In this document: positions 18,078-26,283 of the stretch, piece after piece | Layout of the letters: each line of letters begins with the position of its first letter | How positions within the stretch are numbered: the first letter of the stretch is position 1 | Source: CAVZCK01 sp963773735 | GTDB taxonomy: Bacteria > Pseudomonadota > Alphaproteobacteria > Rhizobiales > Rhodomicrobiaceae | DNA: 64,000 nucleotides | Direction of reading: 5' to 3' | Assembly (NCBI GenBank): GCA_963773735.1 | Contig: CAVZCK010000026.1 | Span: 1 to 64,000 of the forward strand | Notes under the pieces: generated by a model | Seen by the model: only the letters and a program-made list of their open reading frames with translations | Told to the model about the DNA's origin: nothing | Databases searched by the model: none | Translations under genes and position numbers: made by a program

Positions 18078-18746
18078 TCACCTATGGCAGATATTGCAGT
18101 TGATCAGCTTCGACGGCTGGATGCCGTAGGCCTTCATCATCAGCTCGCCATATTGCCTGTGCTTTTCCGGGGCCTTGTCCCAATCCGACCAGTCCATCCG
18201 CGTTACCTGCTCTGGCGGGCGCAGATGCGGAGCTGGATTGCGGTGGCAATCGAGGCACCATTGCATCTGGAAAGGCTGTGCACGCATCATCAGCGGCATT
18301 TTGTCTACCCGGCCGTGGCAGGTGACGCAGGGGACGCCGCGCGCGACATGGATCGAGTGATTGAAATAGACATAATCCGGCACGCGGGCGACGCGCTGCC
18401 ATTCGAGCGGATTGCCCGATGCGAGGCTTTGCCGCACCGGCGCCAGCATCGGCGCTCCGGTCCAGATCTGCGAATGGCAGCTCATGCAGATATGGGTGGC
18501 GGGAAGTCCGGCCCTGGCGCTCGTCTCGACGGAGGTGTGGCAATAGCGGCAATCGATCCCGAGTCCGCCCACATGATGCTCATGGCTGAAAGGGACCGGC
18601 TGGTTCCGCACCCAGCCCACCAGGGTGGCATAACTCGAATCCATATAGCCTCCAATAAGGAGCACGGAAGCCAGTCCGAGCAGAACAAAGAGGAGCAGCG
18701 CGGCCCGAAGTCTCGTGTCTGCCGATGCCGTGAAAATCTGCGGCAT
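18078..18746 (-). CDS. actA: Alternative complex III subunit ActA, pentahaem cytochrome c
   Basis: A 222-residue protein with an N-terminal membrane anchor (ALLLFVLLGLASVLLIGGY) and five CxxCH haem motifs: CRYCH, CMSCH, CVTCH, CLDCH and CNICH, the last at the very C-terminus. Five haems and an N-terminal anchor are exactly the ActA pattern. It is the first gene of the operon, with actB starting 5 bases later. The promoter must lie in 18747-18997, shared with a remnant gene facing away; I see no clear boxes there. Confidence 0.95.
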   Translation of the reverse strand: MPQIFTASADTRLRAALLLFVLLGLASVLLIGGYMDSSYATLVGWVRNQPVPFSHEHHVGGLGIDCRYCHTSVETSARAGLPATHICMSCHSQIWTGAPMLAPVRQSLASGNPLEWQRVARVPDYVYFNHSIHVARGVPCVTCHGRVDKMPLMMRAQPFQMQWCLDCHRNPAPHLRPPEQVTRMDWSDWDKAPEKHRQYGELMMKAYGIQPSKLINCNICHR

Positions 18747-18997
18747 GAGGATCTCGGTGGTGGGTCTGGCCTACTAACGATTTAGTCCGCCGATAGTTTC
18801 GGATCGCCCAAAGCTGTTGCTGACTTGCGGCCGAGATTACGCCGCGTGATCCGCATTGCCAAGAAGCGCGGAACAGAAACGCAGCCAGAACACTTCAACC
18901 AAAGATCCTGCTCGTGTGCGTCCGACCCATCATCGCCGTCCTCCGCGCGAGTCACCCCGCACCATGTTCTTGCCACGGTCCTTTCAGGAGGACGAAT

Positions 18998-19301
18998 ATG
19001 GACAAATTCTATGCACATTCTTCTCGCTCGGGCGTCTGGGCCGTCCGCGCGCTCGGCTGGATCATTACGCTGATCGGCGTGATTCTGCTGGTCGGCGGCG
19101 TCTGGCTCGTCAGCCTTGGCGGCTCGGCCTATTATCTCGTCGCCGGAGCGGCGCTTATCGCCTCCGGCGCTCTCATCGCCATGCAGCGGACCTCGGGAGG
19201 CGGGCGGCAAGCAATATGTGGTGATCATGGCCGGAGGTCATCATTTCATGCAGACGCCGATCAGCGACGCGCTGGTCGCCTATGCGCTGCCATCCGGCTG
19301 A
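18998..19301 (+). pseudogene. PQQ-dependent membrane dehydrogenase with most of the gene deleted
   Basis: A well-formed start (AGGAGGA at 18987-18993, ATG at 18998) leads into about 64 residues of the N-terminal membrane domain of glucose/quinate-type quinoprotein dehydrogenases (WIITLIGVILLVGGVWLVSL, YYLVAGAALIASGALIAM). At about 19195 the sequence jumps, in another frame, to the last 30 residues of the same family (GGKQYVVIMAGGH, SDALVAYALPSG, stop 19299-19301). The whole PQQ-binding propeller, some 600-700 residues, is missing. This looks like an internal deletion joining the two ends of one gene. Confidence 0.75.
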
Positions 19302-19684
19302 TGGCCGCGGACAGGCACCCAGCCGGCCGCTCCACCCAATCGAGTATCTGCATGACCTCTTCTCTTGGCGGTGCGCGGATCGATGACGCGGGGATTAATC
19401 AGCCAACGGATCAGATTGTTTGGATTGTTGACGGCCGCGCCGCCGATATAGAGGCGGCCCGCAAGACCCACAAGCGACGGGCCGAGCTGCCCGCGTGCGC
19501 CTGGCACCCCAGCTATGATATGGCAGCCGGCGCAGCCATAGCGGATCATCAGGCCGGGCGCCGGGACGGCATCCACCCACGCGCAGGCAGCTTCTCGGCC
19601 AAAGATATCGAGAGCGGCTGGCGAGCGCGACGCCGAACTAGCGCAAACGCGATCCGCCTCGACAACGGATCGCGGCCGGATCAC
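19280..19684 (-). pseudogene. Class I cytochrome c remnant
   Basis: A minus-strand frame contains LMIRYGCAGCHIIAGVPGA and LGPSLVGLAGRLYIGGA, then NLIRWLINPRVIDPRTA, a standard class I cytochrome c with one haem. After PRTA the expected Met-containing end is replaced by unrelated residues, and the N-terminus lacks a clear signal peptide. It overlaps the end of the dehydrogenase remnant by 22 bases. It was probably an electron carrier for a neighbouring dehydrogenase or oxidase, now decayed. Confidence 0.55.
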
Positions 19685-19805
19685 AGCCGATCACGCATTG
19701 GCGACGAGCCCTTAAACACCGGGGAAGGCGATCTATCTTTCCAGCTCGGATGCTCAAGCAGCGTCCGAAAAAAATAGAGATTGAAATCTCGAACAGGAGA
19801 TCATC

Positions 19806-19988
19806 ATGAGCACATTCATCCGTTCAGCACTCGTTGCAGCGGCTCTTCTGACCAGCGCTTCCGCCACAATGGCGGCATCTCGCATCTACTCGGTCCCGGA
19901 TCTATCGGATCAATTCAGCGGATATACCCCAAACAGCCCTGAAGGCATCAAGGCGTTCTGGGAGTATGAGGCCCGCAACGGAGACTAA
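19806..19988 (+). CDS. Small secreted protein of unknown function
   Basis: A 60-residue protein. The signal peptide (SALVAAALLTSASATMAA) leaves a mature peptide of about 36 residues containing YSVPDLSDQFSGYTPNSPEG. An ACAGGAG motif lies about seven bases upstream of the ATG, and a strong hairpin follows the stop, so it looks like a real monocistronic gene. No family recognised. Confidence 0.6.
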   Translation: MSTFIRSALVAAALLTSASATMAASRIYSVPDLSDQFSGYTPNSPEGIKAFWEYEARNGD

Positions 19989-19995
19989 TTGCGGC

Positions 19996-20021
19996 AGGCC
20001 GGTCCCATTTGGGACCGGCCT
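19996..20021 (+). terminator. Perfect 11-bp hairpin after the small secreted protein gene
   Basis: AGGCCGGTCCC pairs with GGGACCGGCCT across an ATTT loop, eight bases after the stop codon. No T-run follows, so it may act with Rho or as an mRNA 3' stabiliser. Confidence 0.6.
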
Positions 20022-20261
20022 CGATCGATTCACTCCCCGCACGCTCGGGCGAAACCCTCGCCGTCAACCCGTTGATTTCGCGACTTTCTGCCAAAAAGCC
20101 CACCTAGCTCATTGGTTGCGGCGGGCGCTCGCGCGTAAGCGATCGTCTTGCCGTGCCGGAAGCGGCTGATTATCTGAAGACTGCCGGCTGTTCTCTGCGG
20201 GCGTGTGGGAGCGATGTTGGACGGTATGGTGCCAACATCGGCAGTCGGTGTTTCCGGAACG

Positions 20262-21389
20262 ATGATCGTCACATTGGCGAAAAAGAACTTATTGCATGAC
20301 CCCGTCCGCCTTGCCGTTACGGTGGCGGGCATTGCGTTTTCGGTTGTTCTGATTGCTGTGCAGGCCGGACTTTTTCTCGGTTTTGAGCAAATGGTTTCAG
20401 TTGTGATCGATCATATCGCCGCCGACATCATCATCATGCCGAAAGCAACCAAAAATTTTGACGATGTGTCGGTCTTATCTGGCGAGGAACGATATCAGGC
20501 GTTGGGCGTTCCTGGGGTTAAGCGCGTCGAGCGGTTGGTCGTCACGGGCGCAGAGTGGCGCAAGCCTGACGGCGGCACGCGATCGGTAATGCTGCTCGGA
20601 TCGGATCCGAGGACTGGGGATTTGGCTCCCTGGAACATCTCGCAGGCCGACGCCAAGCGGCTCACCACGCCGGGGTCGGTTATCGTTGATACAACCTACG
20701 CTGATGATTTAGGCGTGCTTCAACGGGGAGACGTCGCACAAATCGATGGGCAGCCTGCCCGTGTGGTCGGCTTCACGAGAGGCATTCGTTCATTCACAAC
20801 CGTGCCCTATGTCTTTACAGCATTGGATCAGGCGCAAACCTATCAAAATTCGACAGGTGACAGGGTTGCGTATCTCTTGGTCACTGTCTCCCCGGGCGCC
20901 GATATCGAGGCGGTTCGAAGCGAGCTCGCTGCGCGGGTCCCGGCTGCCAAGGTCATGACTTTGAGTGCATTTCGTGAGCAAAATTTTCATTACTGGCTTT
21001 TCACGACCGGAGCAGGCGGTGCTTTGCTCGTAGGTGTGCTTATTGGGCTCCTGGTTGGCTGTGCCATCGTCGGACAAACCTTATTTGCCACGACCAAGGA
21101 TCATTTGCCCGAATTCGCCACCTTAAGGGCTCTTGGGGCTCGTTCGCGGCTCATTCAGGAGGTTATTTTGTGGCAGGCTGCGATGAGTGGCATTGCCGGC
21201 TACATTGTCGGAGCCGTGATCGTGACGCTGGTTGTTGCAGTAACCCAAGCCACGGCGATGAGTATCGTTATGACGCCACTGATGGCCGCGGCGCTGTTTT
21301 TGGTTACGCTTGTGATGTGTGCGGTCGCTGCCCAAGCCGCAATTCTCAAAGTTAACAAAATCGACCCAGCTACTGTGTTCGCACGATGA
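20262..21389 (+). CDS. ABC exporter permease, DevC/MacB (FtsX) type
   Basis: About 375 residues from MIVTLAKKN. One N-terminal membrane helix (LAVTVAGIAFSVVLIAVQAG) is followed by a large extracytoplasmic domain and three C-terminal helices, the FtsX topology. It pairs with the ATPase gene, whose ATG overlaps this stop by 4 bases, and with a membrane-fusion protein downstream, giving a DevBCA-like exporter. The substrate is unknown. In-frame starts at 20205, 20214 and 20226 would lengthen the protein; 20262 puts the first helix at the expected place. Confidence 0.82.
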   Translation: MIVTLAKKNLLHDPVRLAVTVAGIAFSVVLIAVQAGLFLGFEQMVSVVIDHIAADIIIMPKATKNFDDVSVLSGEERYQALGVPGVKRVERLVVTGAEWRKPDGGTRSVMLLGSDPRTGDLAPWNISQADAKRLTTPGSVIVDTTYADDLGVLQRGDVAQIDGQPARVVGFTRGIRSFTTVPYVFTALDQAQTYQNSTGDRVAYLLVTVSPGADIEAVRSELAARVPAAKVMTLSAFREQNFHYWLFTTGAGGALLVGVLIGLLVGCAIVGQTLFATTKDHLPEFATLRALGARSRLIQEVILWQAAMSGIAGYIVGAVIVTLVVAVTQATAMSIVMTPLMAAALFLVTLVMCAVAAQAAILKVNKIDPATVFAR

Positions 21390-22252
21390 ATGCGAGAATT
21401 GCAATCGAGGCCAAACATGTCTCGAAGACATTTGGTCGGGGCCCGCGCGAGGTCCGCGCTTTGTCTGATGTCACCATCAAGATTCATCGAGGCGAGCTGA
21501 CGTTGTTGATGGGACCTTCGGGCAGCGGCAAGACGACGCTTTTGTCGATCCTTGGTTGTATTCTTAATGCGACCGCTGGGGAGGTAAGCGTTGCAGGGAG
21601 CCCTATCGGGGCACTTAACGCCGAACGCCTTGCGGCTCTGCGCCGGCAGCATCTGGGTTTCGTCTTTCAATCCTACAACCTTTTTCCCACGTTGACCGCG
21701 AGCGAAAATATTCTGCTGGCGCTTAAAGTTCGGGGCTTGCAGGGAAATGAAGCGGAACGAGTCGCTGCGAGTACGCTTGCCGAAGTGGGGCTAAGCGGGA
21801 AGCACAGCGCCAATCCCGGTACATTGAGCGGCGGCGAGCAGCAACGTTTGGCTATCGCACGCGCTCTCGCTGGAGACCCGACCATTCTCCTTGCGGACGA
21901 ACCGACCGCCGCACTCGATACGGAAAACGGAGGAGCCGTCATGGGCCTGCTGGCCGGCGTCGCAAAAAACGGCGACAGAGCGGTCTTCGCGGTTACACAT
22001 GATCCTCGCACGATCAGTTACGCAGATCGCATTATCGAGATCCTGGATGGCCGTATTGTGGGGATTCGAGACCCGATCCAAGCGCGCCATCTCCGGTTTC
22101 CAGCAAACAGGTGGCCGATACTGGGCACGAAAAAGGGAGGAGCCTATATGGGCACGCTGGCCGCGGCCGCAAAAAGAAACGGCGATAGAGCGGTCCTAAT
22201 GCATCGATCCAAACGGAGGCTACGGCCGGAGTTTGGAAAAATTGATGCGTAA
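21386..22252 (+). CDS. ABC exporter ATPase, DevA/LolD/MacB type, with odd C-terminal tail
   Basis: A 288-residue ATPase with Walker A GPSGSGKTTL, Q-loop (FVFQSYNLFPTLTASENI), signature LSGGEQQRLAIARAL, Walker B ILLADEPTAALD and an H-loop in AVTHDPR. Related ATPases end near residue 230. Here about 55 further residues follow, in which GGAYMGTLAAAAKRNGDRAV nearly repeats the internal GGAVMGLLAGVAKNGDRAV. The matching DNA shows the tail arose from a local duplication, not from a separate domain. It energises the permease upstream. Confidence 0.88.
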   Translation: MNARIAIEAKHVSKTFGRGPREVRALSDVTIKIHRGELTLLMGPSGSGKTTLLSILGCILNATAGEVSVAGSPIGALNAERLAALRRQHLGFVFQSYNLFPTLTASENILLALKVRGLQGNEAERVAASTLAEVGLSGKHSANPGTLSGGEQQRLAIARALAGDPTILLADEPTAALDTENGGAVMGLLAGVAKNGDRAVFAVTHDPRTISYADRIIEILDGRIVGIRDPIQARHLRFPANRWPILGTKKGGAYMGTLAAAAKRNGDRAVLMHRSKRRLRPEFGKIDA

Positions 22253-22331
22253 GCAAAAAGCTAGTGCGCGGACGCATGCACGAAGTGGATGCGTCAGTGC
22301 ACTAGTGGTCCGTTTCCGGCAAACAGGTGGT
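21929..22331 (+). repeat. Imperfect tandem duplication at the end of the ABC ATPase gene
   Basis: Bases about 21929-21990 recur at 22136-22198 (shared GGAGGAGCC, GGGC-GCTGGCCG, AACGGCGA-AGAGCGGTC). Bases 22094-22115 recur at 22310-22331 (GTTTCC-GCAAACAGGTGG). The offsets, 207 and 216 bases, agree, as expected for one duplicated block of about 200 bases whose middle has diverged or been replaced. Confidence 0.65.
22261..22305. repeat. Interrupted hairpin between ATPase and membrane-fusion genes
   Basis: CTAGTGC (22261-22267) pairs with GCACTAG (22299-22305), and inside it GACGCAT (22271-22277) pairs with ATGCGTC (22289-22295). The two 7-bp arms flank small bulges and an 11-base loop. It could reduce read-through or be a mobile intergenic palindrome. 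Confidence 0.55.
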
Positions 22332-22333
22332 TG

Positions 22334-23380
22334 ATGGGTAAACCAATGCAGATAACGATTCGTCGGCTGGTCGCGGTCACGGTGGCCTTGGCTGCGGGCG
22401 TTATGATCTGGGTAGCCTGGATCAGGCCTGAGCCGGCCCCGCCCGCAAAGGCCAGCCAAAGCCGGGAGTGGAGAACCGCGGCGCCTGGGATCATTGAGGC
22501 GCGCGTCGCGGAAGTCCGGCTTTCGGCGGCTATTCAAGCGCGGATCGTCAACATTCCTGTCAAACCAGGGGATCACGTCGCTGAGGGTGATTTACTCGTT
22601 CAGCTTAACGACCAGGAAGAGACCGCGCGCGTGCAGATGGCGGAAGCCAACGTGGCACTCAAGAAATTAGAGCGCGACAGCGCCGCCAAGAGCGAAGATT
22701 CGACAGCACGGCGTCAGGCGGAAGACGCGGTGGCAAAGGCCGAAGGGGCTCTTCGGGACCGCCAAGCCGAGTACGATGCATTAGCCGCCGCTCCGCGCAA
22801 CTCCCCCGACGGCGATAAGAAGCTTGCGGCAGCCCGTGCGGCCATGACAAGTGCGCAAGCGGCACTGCAAAAAGAAAAGCAGGCCTTATCAACTCTGATC
22901 AGCAAGGTTCCTGTCACAGCATTGAGCCGTGCGGACGCGGTGCTTGCCGTTGCAAAAGCGGAACTCTCATTGGCTCAAGCCGCGCTCTCCAAGACGCGCA
23001 TCAGGGCCCCGTTCACAGGCACGGTGCTCAAGCTGCTTAAAACACGTGGCGAAATGGCCAGCCCATCGGCTGAAGATGCGGTCCTCATATTCGGCGACCA
23101 GTCCCAACTCCGCGTTCGTGCAGAATTAAGCGAACTCGATATCGGGCGCGTCAAAGTTCAAGACCGGGTCTCCGTCGTCAGTGATGCCGCAAACAGCCAG
23201 CCGCTTGCTGGACACGTGGTCAGCATTTCAAGTTCGCTCGGGCCTCGCCGGATCGGCGCCAGCAGCACTGGCGGGCCGCTTTGGCCAAATGTGCGGGAGG
23301 TCATCATCGAATTGGACGACACCACTTCGCTTATCCCTGGACTTCACGTCGATGTTTTTTTCGGACCGAATCTGTCCTGA
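22334..23380 (+). CDS. HlyD/DevB-type membrane-fusion protein
   Basis: About 348 residues. An N-terminal membrane anchor (LVAVTVALAAGVMIWVAW) is followed by split lipoyl/barrel segments (VKPGDHVAEGDLLVQLNDQE and IRAPFTGTVLKLLKTRGEMA). Between them lies a long Ala/Lys/Glu-rich coiled-coil hairpin (about residues 110-220). This is the periplasmic adaptor of a tripartite ABC exporter with the two genes upstream; no outer-membrane TolC gene is in the window. The start at 22334 falls inside the duplicated block, so the present leader may be derived from it; an ATG at 22346 is an alternative. Confidence 0.85.
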   Translation: MGKPMQITIRRLVAVTVALAAGVMIWVAWIRPEPAPPAKASQSREWRTAAPGIIEARVAEVRLSAAIQARIVNIPVKPGDHVAEGDLLVQLNDQEETARVQMAEANVALKKLERDSAAKSEDSTARRQAEDAVAKAEGALRDRQAEYDALAAAPRNSPDGDKKLAAARAAMTSAQAALQKEKQALSTLISKVPVTALSRADAVLAVAKAELSLAQAALSKTRIRAPFTGTVLKLLKTRGEMASPSAEDAVLIFGDQSQLRVRAELSELDIGRVKVQDRVSVVSDAANSQPLAGHVVSISSSLGPRRIGASSTGGPLWPNVREVIIELDDTTSLIPGLHVDVFFGPNLS

Positions 23381-23397
23381 TCGATACGTATGCAGGA

Positions 23398-23560
23398 CAG
23401 GGCAGGCCTGTGTCGCGATCGCAGTGCCCCAGAACGGGTCTCTGACGGATAGCAATTCTGCCAGCGGCTGGAAATGCAACCGCGGATACCGGGCCGACGG
23501 AGGCGGCTTGCGTTGCCGTAAAAGTGCCGGAGACCGCAAGACCGGCATCTGATTTGCTGC
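23398..23560 (+). pseudogene. Remnant of a Cys-rich repeat protein
   Basis: One frame reads CVAIAVPQNGSLTDSNSASG then WKCNRGYRADGG. After a one-base shift it continues EAACVAVKVPETARPAS. This is the pattern of repeat units (CVAVxVPxNAxL ... GxxWxCxRGYR) found in exported rhizobial proteins. Only about one and a half units remain, there is no start or signal peptide, and the frame is broken. Confidence 0.5.
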
Positions 23561-23607
23561 TTGGAAGCATGCCTGGTCTTGGGGATCCGTCCTCTCCGTA
23601 GACTGCG

Positions 23608-23796
23608 CTAGGCCAGCTCACTTTCCCGGACGACGCGCTCAAAATTCTCATTGATGCATTTGATGCGATATTGCGGATCGTCACTGTCCGTAGGAAGCAG
23701 CCGCATCACCTTGCACTTGCCCGGCCGCGCTCCAGAACTCATGCGGTGCGGCGTAAAACTGAGAGCTTGGCCAATTTTAAATCGATGCTCTGACAT
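23608..23796 (-). CDS. Small conserved hypothetical protein
   Basis: A 62-residue protein starting MSEHRFKIGQALSFTPHRMS and ending FERVVRESELA. It resembles short basic proteins that are widespread and uncharacterised in Rhizobiales, which share the pattern FKIGQxVxFxP...YRIK...FERVxxExxL. The ATG at 23796 is preferred to a longer frame from 23832 because the conserved part begins there. Function unknown. Confidence 0.65.
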   Translation of the reverse strand: MSEHRFKIGQALSFTPHRMSSGARPGKCKVMRLLPTDSDDPQYRIKCINENFERVVRESELA

Positions 23797-24339
23797 GATG
23801 ATCCTTGGTTCGCATGGTGCGCGCCCGCGCAATGGTGGAAACAGCAGCGGGCAACGATAATGCCGTGAGGAATTTTCCAGACCGTCACGGACCGAGGGGA
23901 CGGCGTTGCGGTCTCAACGGGCAAGGAATCTTATTGGCACCAGGCGCGGTGCAATCCCGCCGTTCAGCAACTTCATCTTACGGAATGAACTCTTCAATAA
24001 TCGCACGGTCGCCGCCCTGGCGCCATAGAATTCGGGCCCGTCGCCTTTCGGGCTGGAATTTCGAGACCTGCCGATGATCACCGCTGTTGTGTCTCTTTTC
24101 CAGTGAAGATTGGGCAGATTCCCGGGTGCTTCAACGGTACCTCGCCAAGGTTCGGCTTGTCACCGGCGCTGTTAAGGACTAGATTGCGCCCTCGACTTTG
24201 GCCAGACGATGAGGCCGTTTCACTCTGGCATTGCCGGGTGCACGTTCAAACTCTTTCCAAACTTCGACTATGGCAGGCCTCCGGCCGTTCTCTTCACGCC
24301 GGTTGCCGATGTGTACTCCCGTCGTGAAAAGGCGATATT
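23797..24339. other. Intergenic region upstream of the cold-shock gene
   Basis: No gene supported. Part of it probably forms the long 5' untranslated leader common to cold-shock genes, but I did not find the cold-box motif with confidence. GAAAAGGCGATATT precedes the ATG at 24340. Confidence 0.4.
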
Positions 24340-24549
24340 ATGAATCAAGGTACCGTTAAGTTCTACAATGGCCAGAAGGGCTATGGCTTCATCCAACCGG
24401 ATGCTGGTGGCAACGACGTGTTCGTGCATGCGACGGCGCTTGAGCGCGCCGGCATTAGCAATCTCTCAGAGGGTCAGAAGGTCAGCTTCGAGACCGAAAG
24501 AGATTCGCGGACCGGTAAGATTGCGGTCAGCACTCTGCAGCTTTCGTAG
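24340..24549 (+). CDS. Cold-shock protein, CspA family
   Basis: A 69-residue single cold-shock domain. RNP1 (KGYGFIQP) and RNP2 (DVFVHATAL) supply the aromatic residues that bind single-stranded RNA and DNA. Length matches the family. It acts as an RNA chaperone in the cytoplasm. A hairpin with a T-run terminates it 45 bases after the stop, so it is a single-gene unit. Confidence 0.95.
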   Translation: MNQGTVKFYNGQKGYGFIQPDAGGNDVFVHATALERAGISNLSEGQKVSFETERDSRTGKIAVSTLQLS

Positions 24550-24592
24550 ATCTGGGAATCAAAGCGCGGTTTGCCAGACTGCGCGGATCATT

Positions 24593-24622
24593 GAGCCGCT
24601 CCCCGAGGGGGGCGGCTTTTCT
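24593..24622 (+). terminator. Rho-independent terminator of the cold-shock gene
   Basis: GCCGCTCCCC pairs with GGGGGGCGGC across a minimal loop and is followed by TTTTCT. Confidence 0.8.
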
Positions 24623-24696
24623 CTGCCGCGGTTTGCTGTCGCTGCTGGCACGCAGCGGTCACGTGCGGCATCAAGCACAACCCGATCCCAGATGTT

Positions 24697-25524
24697 CTAA
24701 GACGTGCTCATTTCCGCCGCAGCCGCCTCTTCGGTCCACACGCGGAAGACCGACAAGGTGTTCGGACCGAAAACATGAGTGAGCGGAACGTCGGCGGCGT
24801 CGCGGCCATAGGCGATCAGGATCCGCCCAACCCGCGGCGCATTGTTGCGCGGATCGAATGTGCGCCATCCACCGCCGAGATAGACCTCCATCCAGGCGGC
24901 GAAATCCATCGGCTCATAGGGCGGCGGCAGCCCGATGTCGCTGACATAGCCCGTGCAATAGCGTGCAGGAATATTGAGGCACCGGCAGAATGTGATCGCC
25001 AGATGAGCGAAATCCCGGCACACACCGCGGCGCTCCGCGTAGGCCTCCGCGGCTGTTCTTGTTGCGCTGGCATGCGGATAGCCGAAGCCGATGTGATTGT
25101 GGACAAAATCGCAGACTGCCTGCACCCGCGGCCAGCCGAGCGGCGTATCCTTGAAAAGACGCCAAGCCTCATCGGACAGTCGGTCGGTCTCGCAATAGCG
25201 GCTCCCAAGCAGAAATTGCAGCGTTTCGGTCGGCAGTTGCTGAATCTGGTGCTGGGGGAGACCCGGCTTGGCGGTTTCGGGCTGCCCGATGTCCCGGATG
25301 ACGGTGTCGGTGCCGAGCGTGAAACGGCCGGCCGGGGCAACGAGACGATTACACCAATTGCCGAAGCTGTCGCGGTATCCTTCAATGGGCACCGCGGGAA
25401 ACGTTCGCAGATGATCCGGGCGCTCAAGGTCGGAGACCCGCGAGAAGTGCACATTGAGGGTCGCGATGAGCGGCGTTGCCTGGGGAAACTCGAAGCTCAA
25501 CTCGCAACCAACTTTGATACGCAT
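24697..25524 (-). CDS. Transglutaminase-like family protein
   Basis: A 275-residue protein with a transglutaminase-like core. The catalytic Cys lies in RRGVCRDFAHLAITF and the Asp in FDPRNN. In the strand where many relatives have DFHAWFE this protein has DFAAWMEVYL, so the usual His is Ala; I believe some close relatives share this, which leaves peptidase activity uncertain. The start MRIKVGCELSFEFPQ at 25524 matches the family N-terminus. Open frame upstream to 25992 is non-coding shadow. Cytoplasmic, as no signal peptide is seen. Confidence 0.85.
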   Translation of the reverse strand: MRIKVGCELSFEFPQATPLIATLNVHFSRVSDLERPDHLRTFPAVPIEGYRDSFGNWCNRLVAPAGRFTLGTDTVIRDIGQPETAKPGLPQHQIQQLPTETLQFLLGSRYCETDRLSDEAWRLFKDTPLGWPRVQAVCDFVHNHIGFGYPHASATRTAAEAYAERRGVCRDFAHLAITFCRCLNIPARYCTGYVSDIGLPPPYEPMDFAAWMEVYLGGGWRTFDPRNNAPRVGRILIAYGRDAADVPLTHVFGPNTLSVFRVWTEEAAAAEMSTS

Positions 25525-25908
25525 GATTTTCCCAGCCTTCGGACCGGCGATGACCAGCTCCGATTGAAACAAGCATATGACACGGGCCGCCCGACATAGC
25601 CACGGATTGCTTGGCCCTGGTGGAGGTGAGAGGAGGAAAGGCCTCGAACCGGAACCAATGCGGCCAGAGTTGGCGTGGCGGCTACCCGCAAACCGGAATG
25701 GCGGGGGCGCGCGGATTTGAAACGGCCCCAGCGGCGCTTGCATGCGCCAAACAGCGAAAAATCTGGGCCGCTCCCCATATCGGGGAGAGAGTCTCTCACG
25801 GTGGCCTGATTTTGGCGAGCGTGAATATCGTGTCTGCGGCCTGATGGGCTCCTGGCGCCAGTGCGGCGTTGCCCGTTCGTTGCGCAACGCGGACAAAGGT
25901 AAGAGCTG
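25525..25908. other. Intergenic region
   Basis: Between two divergent genes. Open frames here are extensions or shadows without family features. I see no repeats or RNA structures. Confidence 0.4.
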
Positions 25909-26283
25909 ATGAACGAAGACAGCGCGATGCGCCCGCCGAACAAGCGGAGCAGTCGCTCGCCAACGCGGTCGACTGTCGGACGTGCGGGGCATGCTGCTCG
26001 TTCTCGCGGGATTGGCCGCGCTTCACGCTCGAAACCGATGCCGACATCGATCTCATTCCTCCGAATTCGTCGATGAGAAATTGGCGGCCATGCGCTGCAA
26101 CGGTGACCGGTGCTCCGCCCTCATAGGGGAAGTTGGAATTTCGACTTCCTGTAGCGTCTATGACCTGCGGCCCGACGTCTGCCGTGCGTGCGAACCGGGC
26201 GATGACGCCTGCAGGATGGCGCGGCGGCATTTTCGCATCGACGCCGGTCGGCCCTGCTCAGTGATCAGTCCCGATGCGTGCTA
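25909..26283 (+). pseudogene. YkgJ-type Cys-cluster protein (frameshifted)
   Basis: Two frames together give a YkgJ/UPF0153-type zinc- or iron-chelating protein. The first has VDCRTCGACCSFSRDWPRF. After a shift near 26060-26070 the second has EKLAAMRCNGDRCSALIGEV, then YDLRPDVCRACEPGDDACRM and ARRHF. The CxxCGxCC start and the later RPxxCRxFxxG-type Cys box are the hallmarks. The ATG at 25909 (MNEDS) is out of frame with the first block, so a second indel is needed. The function of the family is poorly known. Confidence 0.65.

Noticed and set aside
24697..25524. Transglutaminase-like protein as an inactivated enzyme because the usual His is Ala
   Set aside because: From memory, close relatives share DFAAW at this place, so it is more likely a subfamily trait than a lesion.
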